Shown here piece by piece: positions 24,605-33,683 of a stretch of DNA of 64,000 nt. A program made the position numbers and the translations under genes. This DNA is from Candidatus Formimonas warabiya (lineage in GTDB: Bacteria; Bacillota; Dehalobacteriia; Dehalobacteriales; Dehalobacteriaceae), in assembly GCF_002777255.1 (NCBI RefSeq), contig NZ_CP017634.1, positions 3,422,903 through 3,486,902 on the forward strand. The letters are read 5' to 3'. Numbering within the stretch: position 1 is the stretch's first letter; every line of letters begins with the position of its first letter. A model generated the notes under the pieces. It saw only the letters and a program-made list of their open reading frames with translations, was not told the DNA's origin and searched no databases.

Positions 24605-25833
24605 TTCCAGGTACCTCCTTCCAGATAGGAAGCAAAACACCCGGTTGCCTCAGGGCATTCCAGTGCGCATTTGCGAAGCCTTTCTGTGTCGATGGATGCA
24701 TATCGCTTTGTTGCATTCGGATCTGTATGCCCCAACACCTTCTGGACTACCGTATAAGGGACATCGTCAGCAATCAGCCCGCTTGCCATGCTTGAGCGGA
24801 TTGCATGAGCACCTCTTTTCCTGCCGTTGATAACAACAGAGCATTTCAGCCTTGATGCCACGATGCTCCAGACTGCACTCCGCGACAATGCGCTGCAAGG
24901 GGCTGAAACCCTTCGGAAGAGAAAAGTTTGGCTATGAACAGAAGCTGCTTCTGTAAGATAGGATAAGAAAGCTTTCTTTACCGCCGGAAGCAGGGTTGCA
25001 CGGTATTCTTTCCCTGTCTTTGACTGGATAAAAGAAAAACAGTTATGTTGAAAATCTATATCCCCCACTTTCAGGCGTACAAGATCAGTGGCGCGAATCC
25101 CATAAGTCGCAAGCATCAGAAGAATAGCGTAATCCCTTTTCCCAATCAGGCTGCCGTAGTCGATGCTCTCCAGTGCTTTGCGGAGCTCTTCTTTTTTGTA
25201 AACTGTTGGAAGCTTTCTATCGGGCAAAAATGGCGGAACTGCTTTTGACAAGTCTCCCTTTGTCAGGCCGCTGCAATAGAGGTATTTAAGGAAATATGGG
25301 AGCTTTTCACATATTCCTTCCATAGAACCTGCACAAAGCACGGCTGTTCCTACATGCGAGGCAGTGATATCTGCTATGGAATTGATTCCCTGCCCTTCAA
25401 TCGAATTTAAAAATTGCGCAGCGAAAATACGTCTGCAGGCTATCGTTGCCGGCTTTAGCCCCCGGTCTGCCATTTCCATCAGGTAACATCCCAGTATTTT
25501 TCGAAAAACCGCCGGTGGTTCAATCCCTCCTTGTGGCTGCCTGTAAGCATAAGGCGAACCAGACAGATATTCATTGAATCTCCTTACCGCTGTTCTGGTA
25601 TGCTTTTTATAGCTTTCTGAAAGCGGAAGTTCAGAAAGAATATCTGTCAAAAACATTTCCGAATACTCTTTTGTATAGCTTAAGGTTCCATTTTGCTCCA
25701 TAAATGAGCATGCTTTTCTCAGAAAGGACTGATAGCTTTTAAGAGTTGTTTCTGAATATCCCCTTCCTTTCATGGCGGTGAGAAATTTTTTGATTTGCCC
25801 TTCAAGCTGCTGAGGTTTGAATAAAAAGTCCAT
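24601..25833 (-). CDS. Tyrosine recombinase, first gene of RIT element
   Basis: The largest of the three (410 residues). N-terminal core-binding helices extend to about residue 205; the catalytic domain has RATDLVRLKVGDIDF, HAIRSSMASGLIADD and VLGHTDPNATKRYASI. AAGGAG lies nine bases before ATG 25833; the ATG at 25842 has no spacing. It is the first gene read from the right end of the element. Confidence 0.9.
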   Translation of the reverse strand: MDFLFKPQQLEGQIKKFLTAMKGRGYSETTLKSYQSFLRKACSFMEQNGTLSYTKEYSEMFLTDILSELPLSESYKKHTRTAVRRFNEYLSGSPYAYRQPQGGIEPPAVFRKILGCYLMEMADRGLKPATIACRRIFAAQFLNSIEGQGINSIADITASHVGTAVLCAGSMEGICEKLPYFLKYLYCSGLTKGDLSKAVPPFLPDRKLPTVYKKEELRKALESIDYGSLIGKRDYAILLMLATYGIRATDLVRLKVGDIDFQHNCFSFIQSKTGKEYRATLLPAVKKAFLSYLTEAASVHSQTFLFRRVSAPCSALSRSAVWSIVASRLKCSVVINGRKRGAHAIRSSMASGLIADDVPYTVVQKVLGHTDPNATKRYASIDTERLRKCALECPEATGCFASYLEGGTWK

Positions 25834-25968
25834 TGCATTCATCTCCTTGTATAATGTACGTATTTCATTGTTTCATGACGCATTATACTTGGATAGAACT
25901 TATCCGAGGAGTTTTTCTTGGATGCCATAAAAATACAATGTTTGATTGAATATCTCGGATAGTATTTT

Positions 25969-25987
25969 CTCTTGGATAATTCAGATT
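25969..25987 (-). repeat. Right terminal inverted repeat of RIT element
   Basis: CTCTTGGATAATTCAGATT, the exact reverse complement of 22538-22556. Beyond it, 25988-26096 is GC-richer, contains no ORF and has no recognised feature apart from a GCCATTGG..GGTTGGC partial palindrome; it may be decayed mobile DNA. Confidence 0.8.
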
Positions 25988-26096
25988 CCTCCTCGCGAAG
26001 GACACCCTTGCCATTGGCTAATGGTTGGCAACTGCCAGCCCCCATAGCGGACTTTCACCGCCTAGTTACGCGTCATGCGTGGCGCACATGAATAAA

Positions 26097-26138
26097 ACAG
26101 CATCCCAAAATAATATTTGAGATGCTGTTATTTTTTTC
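26097..26138. terminator. Bidirectional terminator between RIT flank and lysA
   Basis: AACAGCATC / GATGCTGTT stem with an AT-rich loop, followed by ATTTTTTT on the plus strand and TTTTATT on the minus strand. It lies about 100 bp after the lysA stop codon and could serve lysA. Confidence 0.7.
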
Positions 26139-26238
26139 GTAACAAGGATGCGTCATGAATCATGATTACATTTGTTTTACTAAATCATATTTTGATCATC
26201 GCCTGGAATCATGCTTCCTGATAACCGGTTCACCGGTT

Positions 26239-27495
26239 TTATAACTTCGAAAAATCCAAAGTGGCAAAATAATCTTCCAGAGTTTCCGCCCTTCTGATTA
26301 TTGCCGCCTGTCCATCGGGTTTTAACAATAATTCGGCGGAGCGAAGCTTGCCATTATAGTTGAATCCCATGGCATGACCGTGGGCTCCGGCATCGTGTAT
26401 GACGATAATATCTCCAATATCGATTCTGGGCAAAGGCCGGTCTATGGCAAATTTATCATTGTTTTCACAGAGAGAGCCGGTCACATCATAAATATGATCC
26501 AGGGGCCAATCTTCTTTACCGGGTACGGTAATATGATGGTAAGCGCCGTACAAAGCGGGGCGCATCAGATTCGCCATGCAGGCATCAAGACCGACATAGT
26601 TTTTATAGATCTCTTTTTTATGCAGTACCTTGGTCACCAGATAGCCGTAAGGCCCGGTGATCATCCGGCCGCTTTCCATGGCAATTTTTACGGGATCCAG
26701 ACCATTGGCCACAATTTTTTCCTCATAACTCCTTCTGATCCCCTCTCCTACATAATCCAAATCAACCGGCTCTTCTTCAGGCCGATAGGGGATGCCGATG
26801 CCGCCTCCCAAGTTCAGATATTCTATTCTAATATCTAATTTCTCGTAGATCTCCCCGATCAGGTCAAACATCATATTGGCGGTTTCGATAAAATATTCCG
26901 GGTCTAATTCATTGGAAATTACCATGGTATGAATGCCAAAACGTCTGGCCCCTTTATTCTTCATGATCCGGTAGGCTTCAAAGATCTGCTCTTTTGTCAG
27001 TCCGTATTTTGCTTCCTGGGGTTTGCCGATAATATCGTTTCCCCCGGCGCGCAAGGGCCCCGGATTATAACGGAAAGAAATCAAATCCGGAAAACCGGCC
27101 ACTCTTTCCAAAAAATCAATATGACTAATATCATCCAGATTAATAATCGCCCCTAATTCCTTTGCTTTTTGAAATTCTTCCCCCGGTGTATCATTGGAAG
27201 AAAGAATGATATCCTCTTTTTTTATGCCCGCTTTTTCCGCCAGAATCAATTCCGTCAGTGAACTGCAGTCAGCCCCCAAACCCTCTTCCCTGAGGATCTT
27301 TAAAATATAAGGGTTGGGCGTAGCCTTCACAGCAAAATGTTCCTTAAACTCAGGCGCCCAAGAAAAAGCGGATTTCAGTTTCCGGACATTTTCCCGAATA
27401 TCCTTTTCTATATAAATGTGAAAAGGAGTGCCATACTCTTTAATAAATTCCTCCAATTGTTCTTTCGTAAACGGTAGTGTTTTTTCTGCCATCAT
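26239..27495 (-). CDS. lysA: Diaminopimelate decarboxylase
   Basis: A 418-residue PLP enzyme catalysing meso-diaminopimelate to lysine plus CO2, the last step of lysine synthesis. The PLP lysine lies in HFAVKATPNPYIL near residue 57. IHTMVISNE, LGGGIGIPY and ESGRMITGPYG are the alanine-racemase-fold and LysA blocks, and SLCENNDKFA supplies the C-terminal active-site Cys. The sequence is unusual in having HTM where HCH or HIGSQ is common. A lysine riboswitch in its leader supports the assignment over other family members. GGGGG precedes the two possible ATG codons. Confidence 0.92.
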   Translation of the reverse strand: MMAEKTLPFTKEQLEEFIKEYGTPFHIYIEKDIRENVRKLKSAFSWAPEFKEHFAVKATPNPYILKILREEGLGADCSSLTELILAEKAGIKKEDIILSSNDTPGEEFQKAKELGAIINLDDISHIDFLERVAGFPDLISFRYNPGPLRAGGNDIIGKPQEAKYGLTKEQIFEAYRIMKNKGARRFGIHTMVISNELDPEYFIETANMMFDLIGEIYEKLDIRIEYLNLGGGIGIPYRPEEEPVDLDYVGEGIRRSYEEKIVANGLDPVKIAMESGRMITGPYGYLVTKVLHKKEIYKNYVGLDACMANLMRPALYGAYHHITVPGKEDWPLDHIYDVTGSLCENNDKFAIDRPLPRIDIGDIIVIHDAGAHGHAMGFNYNGKLRSAELLLKPDGQAAIIRRAETLEDYFATLDFSKL

Positions 27496-27674
27496 GAATC
27501 CCCCTGATTATTATATTTTTTGCCAAGACGATTGGTCTACTTTTGGAGGTGTTTTGTGCCATACTTCAAGATACTAGAAAACTTGGCTTGCGCCAAGCCT
27601 CTGGCGGCGGAAGCCTTAGTTGCACTTATACTTTCAACCCTTTAAAACTTATAAATTCTGAAAGTATAAAAAAG

Positions 27675-27905
27675 GCGGCTATGAATGAGCACATCCACAA
27701 CCGCCCGAAAAGATAAACGCTTTTCAGTTATCTTGTGTTCGATAGCGCTCCACCCAAAAGCAGAAGGGTGACAGTCCTGTATTTGTTCAATACAAGCCCA
27801 GCATAAGAATTCAGCCAAATCCTCACACTTCGGCGGGTATTCCTTTCTGCACCCTTCATGGCCGGCTGCTCCGGGTACATACTATTAATAGCCCGCACCT
27901 CTATC
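27675..27905 (-). promoter_or_regulatory. Lysine riboswitch (L box) with terminator, lysA leader
   Basis: On the minus strand the aptamer runs from AGAGGTGCGGGC (27905) through AGTA, GGGTGCAGAAAGG, ACCCGCCGAAGTGTGAGG, CTGGGCTTG and ACTGTCACCC to GGTGGAGCGCTAT (about 27741), the canonical L-box blocks. A GGCGG..CCGCC hairpin at 27675-27707 followed by TTTTTTAT is the terminator. Lysine binding should favour termination of lysA transcription. Between the terminator and lysA (27496-27674) lies a further GC-rich hairpin (GGCTTGGCGCAAGCC) of unknown role. Confidence 0.95.
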
Positions 27906-27926
27906 ATAAAATATTTAATTTTAATT

Positions 27927-27956
27927 ATTATCCTATAACACTAAACAAAAAGTCAA
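27927..27956 (-). promoter_or_regulatory. Predicted promoter of lysA riboswitch transcript
   Basis: TTGACT (27956-27951), an 18-bp spacer and GATAAT (27932-27927) on the minus strand, about 20 bp upstream of the riboswitch. Confidence 0.55.
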
Positions 27957-28034
27957 TGGAAAAAAAATCCATTTTACTCTTTTCTAGTTGGGGTACTGGT
28001 GACCGGGATTCAAAAACATGCAAAACTAGTAATT

Positions 28035-28865
28035 TCAAATATCCCTTTGGGAAAACATCCTTACCGCTGCAACCAAAAAGAAGATACCATAGATAATAGT
28101 ATAAATCACCATCATATTACTGGGGGGATACCTGCACGCAAAAGGATTAAAAGAAAAAATATCGAGGGGATGGGTCGGACCTGTGAGTAAACTAAAGATC
28201 ATTTTGCGATATAAAGCGTCGGCAGGCATCAAGAGGCTGGTAACGATGCCGATGTTCATCAGGGAACCTTTTTCTAATATGGAACCGATTTGTTCCACCA
28301 TCCCCCCGACTGCACCTATGATAAAGAGCATGCATAAGGTGATGCCATTAGCCAGCGTAGACAAAAAAGATGATCCCCAAAAGCTTACTGCTAATAATAC
28401 CAGGGGAATTAGTTCAAAAAGCATGAAAGCATGCCACACACCTGCTAACTGATAGCCGGTTATGACACGGCTAATTCCGGTCACGCCGAAAAACAGTAAG
28501 GCGGAATAACCAAGCATCATCAACGCATTTCCCAAAAACTTGCCCAACAAAAATTCGGTGCGTTGAAGGGGCTTGGAAATTACTGCTTGAATCGTGCCGG
28601 ATTCAATTTCTCCGGAGATGGCACCAACGGTTGAAAAAATGGTCATCAAAGCCACAATAAAGGTAGAAAAATAAAAGGCCAGAGACAAAAGCACAGACAG
28701 CATCATCACTTTTTCCACACTGGGACCCATGTCATGCAAATCTTTGACCAAATAATGCAGGACCATCCCATAGCCAAGCAAAAAGACAGCGGTCATTGCC
28801 AAAACAATATAAAAAACTTTTTTACTAAATATTTCTTTCACGGCTAGTCGAGCTATTGTCAGCAA
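28035..28865 (-). CDS. ABC-2 type transporter permease
   Basis: A 276-residue polytopic permease with about six membrane helices. The ISGEIESGTIQAVISKPLQRTEFLLGKFLG loop after the second helix is the NosY/YhfA-like ABC-2 signature. GGAGG lies eight bases before TTG 28865, which I prefer to ATG 28880. The gene overlaps the upstream ATPase gene by 41 bp. Together they form an exporter of unknown substrate within an ECF sigma/anti-sigma operon, suggesting a cell-envelope stress or antibiotic-related role. Confidence 0.87.
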   Translation of the reverse strand: MLTIARLAVKEIFSKKVFYIVLAMTAVFLLGYGMVLHYLVKDLHDMGPSVEKVMMLSVLLSLAFYFSTFIVALMTIFSTVGAISGEIESGTIQAVISKPLQRTEFLLGKFLGNALMMLGYSALLFFGVTGISRVITGYQLAGVWHAFMLFELIPLVLLAVSFWGSSFLSTLANGITLCMLFIIGAVGGMVEQIGSILEKGSLMNIGIVTSLLMPADALYRKMIFSLLTGPTHPLDIFSFNPFACRYPPSNMMVIYTIIYGIFFLVAAVRMFSQRDI

Positions 28866-29772
28866 GGTTCTTTCCTCCATCCCCCATCAGTTCCAGAAAT
28901 AACTCTTCCAGAGAATTGTGCCGCATCTGAAGTTGATACAATTTGCCTCCGTTTCCCACCACAGATTCCACCAAATAAGGGATTTGCTCCTTCGTTTTGA
29001 CTGTCACAATCAGGTGGCCATTTTCCTGCCGATAGGCACATCCCATGCCGGATATCGCTTGAAATATGCCCTGATTCAAGCCTGCAACCTGCATTTCTAC
29101 TTCGCATATTTGGCCTAACAAGGAGTGGATACTTCCTTGGGCAATCATTGTTCCCTTCTTAATTAATGCTACATGATCACATACCATTTCCATCTCGCTT
29201 AACAAGTGGCTGTTTAAAAATATCGTTTTTCCCCGGGATTTCAAACCCAAAATTAGGTCCCGGATCTCTTTTCTTCCCAACGGGTCCATGGCAGAAGTGG
29301 GTTCATCCAAGATGAGCAAATCCGGGTCGGGAAGAAGCGCTCCCGCCAAGCCCAACCTCTGCTGCATCCCTTTGCTATAAGTCTTAATTTTATGATGTTC
29401 GTGGCCCGTGAGGCCCAATAGATCCAGTACTTCTCTTATTCTTTTTTCCCGTTCCCGGGAAGAAATGTGGTATAAGGCCCCATGAAAATGCAGAAGCTCA
29501 TAACCGGTAAGCCAATCATGATAACGAAAATTTTCCGGCAGAAAACCGATCATTTTCTTGGTCTCAGGATTCCCTAAGGGTTTTCTAAAAATTGTTGCTT
29601 CTCCTGCAGAAGGATAAATTAAGCCCACCAGCATCTTTACTAAGGTACTTTTTCCTGCTCCGTTATGCCCTAAAAAACCAAATACTTGCCCCTCGGAGAC
29701 CGAGAGGCAAATATTTTGACAACCAATTTTATTTCCATACCATTTGGTCAGGTTGTAAGTCTCAATGACCAT
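28825..29772 (-). CDS. ABC transporter ATP-binding protein
   Basis: A 315-residue ATPase with Walker A GHNGAGKST near residue 38, the signature YSKGMQQRLGLA near 133, Walker B LLILDEPTSAMD and the His switch LNSHLL. A C-terminal regulatory region (about residues 210-300) precedes KNLADNSSTSRERNI. GAGGTG lies four bases before ATG 29772; the anti-sigma stop is 12 bp upstream. It partners the permease downstream. Confidence 0.93.
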   Translation of the reverse strand: MVIETYNLTKWYGNKIGCQNICLSVSEGQVFGFLGHNGAGKSTLVKMLVGLIYPSAGEATIFRKPLGNPETKKMIGFLPENFRYHDWLTGYELLHFHGALYHISSREREKRIREVLDLLGLTGHEHHKIKTYSKGMQQRLGLAGALLPDPDLLILDEPTSAMDPLGRKEIRDLILGLKSRGKTIFLNSHLLSEMEMVCDHVALIKKGTMIAQGSIHSLLGQICEVEMQVAGLNQGIFQAISGMGCAYRQENGHLIVTVKTKEQIPYLVESVVGNGGKLYQLQMRHNSLEELFLELMGDGGKNLADNSSTSRERNI

Positions 29773-29784
29773 ACCACACCTCAA

Positions 29785-30903
29785 TTAGTGCAAAGATTCT
29801 GCTACTTTTAATAATTCTGTTTCAGGTACATTTTCCCCTCCCAGGCTATAAAAATAACCTTGATCCTGCCAAATTAAAATCTCATCCTTTTTCCCCTGGT
29901 CAGTGATGGCGACGCCGTCAATACCGTTGATCTTTATTGGTTTCGTGCTGCCGTGGGCCGGCTGAGGAACGTAGAGAGTATTTTGCCAGTTCTTCAATGC
30001 GGCTAATTTTTGTTTGACGTCATCCGGAATAACGGGCAGATCAAGAACCGCATTCCTTACTTCTTCCACGTCAACATCTTTTGGTACATCCATTTCTGGG
30101 CTTTTTGCCTGCAATAAATGGATGGCTTGATTTTTACCTTCCTCTCCGGACTTTGCTGAAACAGTTACACTATCCGGTAAGAATAAGGTGAAGGTCTGGC
30201 CGTCAAGGTTCTCCGGGAAAAGATGGGTTCCTCCAAGCTGTTCTACAACGGTGTTTAAATTATTAATGTCAAAAGTAAAGGCAATGATATTCTCCGGCTC
30301 ATAGGACAGTTCTTGACTCCATGCCATATTGTCCGGCAGGTAAGAGGGAGTCAAAGGAGTATATCCCAATAATTCTTTGGCCTCTTCCAAATCCACAGAA
30401 CGATGTTTTCCCTTCTTTTGGTTTTCCACTTTTCCTAAGTTTTTAATATCCAAATTGATCCCCTGGTCATCAAAGGCCTGACTGATTTTTTCCATATCTT
30501 CTACACTGATTGTTGTTGTCGCCACGTTTTGGACCCGAAAAAGCGTTAAAAATTGAGCCGCCCAAGTTCTCACCGGGGCAAAACTGAACAGGATTCCCAG
30601 GCAGGCTGCCGCTGCTACAGCACCGGCCAGCTTACGATATTTCTGTACCATATCAAACACTCCTTTTTTGGGTTGCTGAGCAGATCTGGAAGAAACCATC
30701 ATCGAAGGGTACTCCATTTTCTCCAGTTGTTTTTGATAAGTGATTAAATGGATATCAACAAATGCGGCATTTTCCTCCAATCTTTTTAATACTTCCTGAC
30801 AGTGGGAACACGATGCCAGGTGATCTTTAATCAGGTTGTGCTCTTTCCCGGAGACCTCTCCATCCAAGTAGGCCTGCAAAACATTCTCATCTAAGCACAT
30901 CAT
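29785..30903 (-). CDS. Zinc-finger anti-sigma factor, transmembrane
   Basis: A 372-residue membrane anti-sigma factor. It has an N-terminal zf-HC2 motif (CLDENVLQAYLDGEVS..HLASCSHCQ, with HxxxCxxC at about residues 28-35), one membrane helix near residue 95 (AGAVAAAACLGILFSF), and an extracytoplasmic domain with YTPLTPSYLPDN and a DUF4367-like C-terminal part (IKINGIDGVAITDQ..ILIWQDQGYFYSLGG). It overlaps the sigma factor stop codon by 4 bp (ATGA), so the two are translationally coupled and should act as an antagonistic pair. Confidence 0.88.
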   Translation of the reverse strand: MMCLDENVLQAYLDGEVSGKEHNLIKDHLASCSHCQEVLKRLEENAAFVDIHLITYQKQLEKMEYPSMMVSSRSAQQPKKGVFDMVQKYRKLAGAVAAAACLGILFSFAPVRTWAAQFLTLFRVQNVATTTISVEDMEKISQAFDDQGINLDIKNLGKVENQKKGKHRSVDLEEAKELLGYTPLTPSYLPDNMAWSQELSYEPENIIAFTFDINNLNTVVEQLGGTHLFPENLDGQTFTLFLPDSVTVSAKSGEEGKNQAIHLLQAKSPEMDVPKDVDVEEVRNAVLDLPVIPDDVKQKLAALKNWQNTLYVPQPAHGSTKPIKINGIDGVAITDQGKKDEILIWQDQGYFYSLGGENVPETELLKVAESLH

Positions 30904-31457
30904 CGATTCCCCCCATGTCTTAAAATAAATTCCTTCTTAAACTTATCCCGAGCCCGGGCCAAAACTTGACCGACCGATGTTTTTGGCACTCCGGTTATTT
31001 GGGAAATTTCCGTATAACTAAATCCGGAGAATTTTAGAAGTAAACAGAGGCGATCCCTTTCATCCATTTGATCCAAAACCTCTTTTACTGCTAACACTTC
31101 TTGGTGGGAAACAACAGCCTCCTCCGGAAGACACAAGCCCGTGGGATCCATATTGCGGAAATAAGCCTTGCTTTCCCTCAGCTCTCTCTGCTTACGGTTT
31201 TTGAGATAGTTATAGGCCAAGTTTGATGAGACTCTTAATAACCAGGCGGTAAGATAATCGTCGGCTACCGGGGGCGACGCATATAGTTTGATTAAGGTTT
31301 CTTGGGTAATATCTTCGGCTGCGGAAGCGTCTCCCCCAACCAGGTAGTTTACGTGACGAAAAATCACAGAGAAATATTTCTGATATAACGCTTGGAATTC
31401 ATGGTCTTCTTTGATAAATCTCTCCCGGGATAATTTATCAACTGAAATAGGGAGCAC
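30900..31457 (-). CDS. RNA polymerase ECF sigma factor
   Basis: A 185-residue sigma-70 family ECF factor. Region 2 is YFSVIFRHVNYLVGGDASAAEDITQETLIKLY, and region 4 is LDQMDERDRLCLLLKFSGFSYTEISQITGVPKTSVGQVLARARDKF. It heads a four-gene operon with its anti-sigma factor and an ABC exporter. The start is ambiguous: GTG 31457 is preceded by AGGA at a six-base spacing, but a stronger GGGAGGTG overlaps that GTG and lies six bases before an in-frame ATT (31448). Confidence 0.9.
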   Translation of the reverse strand: MLPISVDKLSRERFIKEDHEFQALYQKYFSVIFRHVNYLVGGDASAAEDITQETLIKLYASPPVADDYLTAWLLRVSSNLAYNYLKNRKQRELRESKAYFRNMDPTGLCLPEEAVVSHQEVLAVKEVLDQMDERDRLCLLLKFSGFSYTEISQITGVPKTSVGQVLARARDKFKKEFILRHGGNR

Positions 31458-31516
31458 CTCCCTTCCTGTCTCTATGATATAAACAAAACCGGCAAGACTT
31501 TTGTGACATCATAAGG

Positions 31517-31546
31517 AAAAATTTTAGGAGCAGCTATGCTGCTCCT
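31517..31546 (-). terminator. Intrinsic terminator after UPF0316 gene
   Basis: AGGAGCAGC / GCTGCTCCT perfect stem with a 3-base loop, then AAAATTTTT on the minus strand, 4 bp past the stop codon of the gene at 31550-32098. Confidence 0.75.
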
Positions 31547-31549
31547 ATT

Positions 31550-32098
31550 TTACATCGCTCTCCGTCTTGGGTGGGGAAAAATTCCCCCATGGATGGACCG
31601 GATGTCCGAAGTATTAAAAAAGGTCTCCGGAGCAACCTGATCCATGATTTTAATAATATCGGGCAAATCCTTTCTTTTAATGGTTACCACCAGAATTTCC
31701 CTAGGGCCCCATTTCCCTTCTCCCGGGATGCAAGTAACGCCATAATTATGCTCGCGCAATAGGTTTCTTAATTTGGTACAGTTTTCTTTTTCAGGGAAAA
31801 TCTGCACCACCGTGTATCCAATCGCCATTTTTTGTTCGATCCTGATGCCCAGGAGATTTCCTGTGGCAAATCCTCCCGCATAGGCAACAACCTTGAAAAG
31901 GTCCAGGTGTCCTCCTGCAAACACGGTGCCCAAAGCCAGGACAAAAACACTGACTTCTACAAACCCGATGGCCGCGGCAGGAATAGAGTATCCCCGGGTT
32001 AATAATAATACCCGGAAAACATCCAGAGACACATCAATCACCCTGGCGAAGTAAATGAATAAATAGGCGAACAAAGGATGAGAACTAATAATCTCCAT
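31550..32098 (-). CDS. UPF0316 / DUF2179 family membrane protein
   Basis: A 182-residue protein with three membrane helices in the first 95 residues (LFAYLFIYFARVIDVSLDVFRVLLL, then FVEVSVFVLALGTVFAG and VVAYAGGFATGNLLGIRIE) and a C-terminal DUF2179 domain (VTCIPGEGKWGPREILVVTIKRKDLPDIIKIM). This is the UPF0316 architecture; its role is not established. AAGGGGTG precedes the ATG. Confidence 0.92.
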   Translation of the reverse strand: MEIISSHPLFAYLFIYFARVIDVSLDVFRVLLLTRGYSIPAAAIGFVEVSVFVLALGTVFAGGHLDLFKVVAYAGGFATGNLLGIRIEQKMAIGYTVVQIFPEKENCTKLRNLLREHNYGVTCIPGEGKWGPREILVVTIKRKDLPDIIKIMDQVAPETFFNTSDIRSIHGGIFPHPRRRAM

Positions 32099-32245
32099 AG
32101 ATGCACCCCTTCTTTATCATATTCTCTCCTACAAACATTAGTTCTCCACAGATATAGAAAGTCCCTTTTTTAAAAATACGTTAACATAAACTTTTAGATC
32201 TGGGTAATTCTAGATCACCCCAGACACAAAAAAATTGGAAATTGG

Positions 32246-32302
32246 GGAAATTCAGGGACGGTTCTTGAATTGAATCAATTCAAGAACCGTCCCTGAATTT
32301 CC
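32246..32302. repeat. REP-like palindrome (GGGACGGTTCTTGAATT type)
   Basis: Two nearly perfect arms of about 28 bp around a one-base centre, containing TTCAGGGACGGTTCTTGAAT and its reverse complement. A close relative lies at 33878-33932. It is intergenic, between UPF0316 and PhoH. Palindromes of this type occur as dispersed elements in some Clostridia genomes and may be mobilised by REP-associated transposases. Confidence 0.8.
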
Positions 32303-32312
32303 TGCAGGAAAG

Positions 32313-32340
32313 GGGGCGGCAGAGTGATCTCTGCCGCCCC
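32313..32340 (-). terminator. Strong hairpin after PhoH gene
   Basis: GGGGCGGCAGAG / CTCTGCCGCCCC stem with a 4-base loop about 30 bp past the phoH stop. On the minus strand it is followed by CTTTCCT, on the plus strand by GGGCCACCTTTTTT. Confidence 0.6.
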
Positions 32341-32369
32341 GGGCCACCTTTTTTCTAAGGGAATAGGGA

Positions 32370-33683
32370 TTATTTCATGCGATTGCCTGCCTCCATAGCA
32401 AGAAGAGATCTTTTGGTTTCAGACAGGGTAATATGGGAGTGCCGGGTACTTCCTTTCATCATTTCAATGGTAAAAGACAAGCCGTTTGTCCTGGCATCCA
32501 GGAAGGGATGATTGATTTGTTCAGGATCCCCCACCAATACCACTTTTGACCCTTCTCCCGCCCTGGTGACAATTCCTTTCGCTTGTTTGGGGGTCAAATT
32601 TTGTGCTTCATCAATAAAGATCCATTGTTTGACAATAGACCGTCCTTGCAAGAATTGAATGGCCTCCGTAACAATAACCCTTTTATCAAACAAATAAGAT
32701 ACCTTGGAATTTATTTCCTTGTCGCTATCATAACTGGGTTTGGAATCGATCAGTTGCTCCAAGTTATCGATAATAGGGCGCATATAGGGAGCAATTTTCT
32801 CTTCTTCTCTCCCGGGTAACAGCCCAATATCTTCCCCCATGCCGATATTCGGCCGGCAAATAAGCATGCGCCGAACCGTCCGGGCATCAACCTTTTCCAA
32901 CCCTACGCCCAGAGCGAGCAAGGTTTTTCCGCTTCCCGTGGCACCGGAGATGGTGACGAGAGGAACCGAGTCGTCTAATAGTGCTTCTCGGGCAAATTTT
33001 TGCAGCGTGTTTAATTTAAAACCATAAAAATTAGGTTCCGGATCTCTTAGCAGAACTATTTTTTTGTCCGTATATTTTCCTAAAACAGACTGTTTGGGGT
33101 TTAACCTGTTTTTTAAGATAAAAAATTTATTCGGAAGTTCTTTCTTGGACCAAGGTACCACGCCCTCACGGTACATGGTTTCAATCTTTTTTGCAGATAC
33201 CCGGACTTCTTCCCAGCCCGTATATTGTTCCGATAAATCTACCACTTGATCACTTTTAAAATCCTGGGCTTCTACCTGGATGGTGTCCGCTTTGATGCGC
33301 ATAAAAATATCTTTTGTCACTATTGCTACCGGCTGGCCGGTTCTTTGAAGCCCTTTGGCAACCGCCAGTATGCGGTTATCCGCTTTCGTCCCCTTCCACG
33401 TTTCCGGCAGTTTTACATCCAGGCAATTCATTTCCACCTTTAGTGATCCTCCGCCGGGCAGTTTCACGCCCTCATAAAGGGATGTCTCTTGCTGGCGCAG
33501 CCCATCTAAAAAACGGGCAATCCACCGCACATTGGCCTTAATCTCCGGATCCTGGTCAGCCTTTTTATTGTCCAATTCTTCAATCACTACTTCCGGGATC
33601 ACAACGGTATTATCCTCAAAGGATAAAAGGGCCTGAGGGTTTTGCAGCAGTACGCTAGTATCCAGGACATAAATTTTTTTCAA
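32370..33683 (-). CDS. PhoH family protein with N-terminal PIN domain
   Basis: A 437-residue protein. A PIN ribonuclease domain at residues 1-135 (KKIYVLDTSVLLQNP, VVIPEVVIEELDNKK, ADNRILAVAKGL, with the acidic residues present) is fused to a PhoH P-loop ATPase from about residue 220 (TISGATGSGKTLLALGVGL, then IFIDEAQNLTPKQAKGIVTRAGEGSKVVLVGDPEQI). Such PIN-PhoH proteins act as RNA helicase/ribonucleases. The start is TTG 33683 with AAAGGA upstream. Residues and domains are complete. Confidence 0.93.
   Translation of the reverse strand: MKKIYVLDTSVLLQNPQALLSFEDNTVVIPEVVIEELDNKKADQDPEIKANVRWIARFLDGLRQQETSLYEGVKLPGGGSLKVEMNCLDVKLPETWKGTKADNRILAVAKGLQRTGQPVAIVTKDIFMRIKADTIQVEAQDFKSDQVVDLSEQYTGWEEVRVSAKKIETMYREGVVPWSKKELPNKFFILKNRLNPKQSVLGKYTDKKIVLLRDPEPNFYGFKLNTLQKFAREALLDDSVPLVTISGATGSGKTLLALGVGLEKVDARTVRRMLICRPNIGMGEDIGLLPGREEEKIAPYMRPIIDNLEQLIDSKPSYDSDKEINSKVSYLFDKRVIVTEAIQFLQGRSIVKQWIFIDEAQNLTPKQAKGIVTRAGEGSKVVLVGDPEQINHPFLDARTNGLSFTIEMMKGSTRHSHITLSETKRSLLAMEAGNRMK

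Larger units (their letters stand above)
22538..25987 (-). mobile_element. RIT element (three tyrosine recombinases in tandem)
   Basis: A 3.45-kb element bounded by a perfect 19-bp inverted repeat, with three tyrosine recombinase genes on one strand, each overlapping the next by 4 bp. This is the recombinase-in-trio architecture described in diverse bacteria. Subterminal copies of a TATCCGAGG-like motif lie at both ends (near 22564 and 22612, and near 25901 and 25953), probably recombinase binding sites. The outer flank at 22516-22543 holds a 12-bp hairpin (CAGATTATCTGA / TCAGATAATCTG). Confidence 0.82.

Noticed and set aside
22635..25842. Prophage or ICE integrase region
   Set aside because: Three recombinases with 4-bp overlaps and short inverted ends, without phage or conjugation genes, fit a RIT element better.
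25839..26045. 68-codon minus-strand ORF at the right end of the RIT element
   Set aside because: It spans the inverted repeat and the flanking non-element DNA and has no recognisable family or ribosome binding site.
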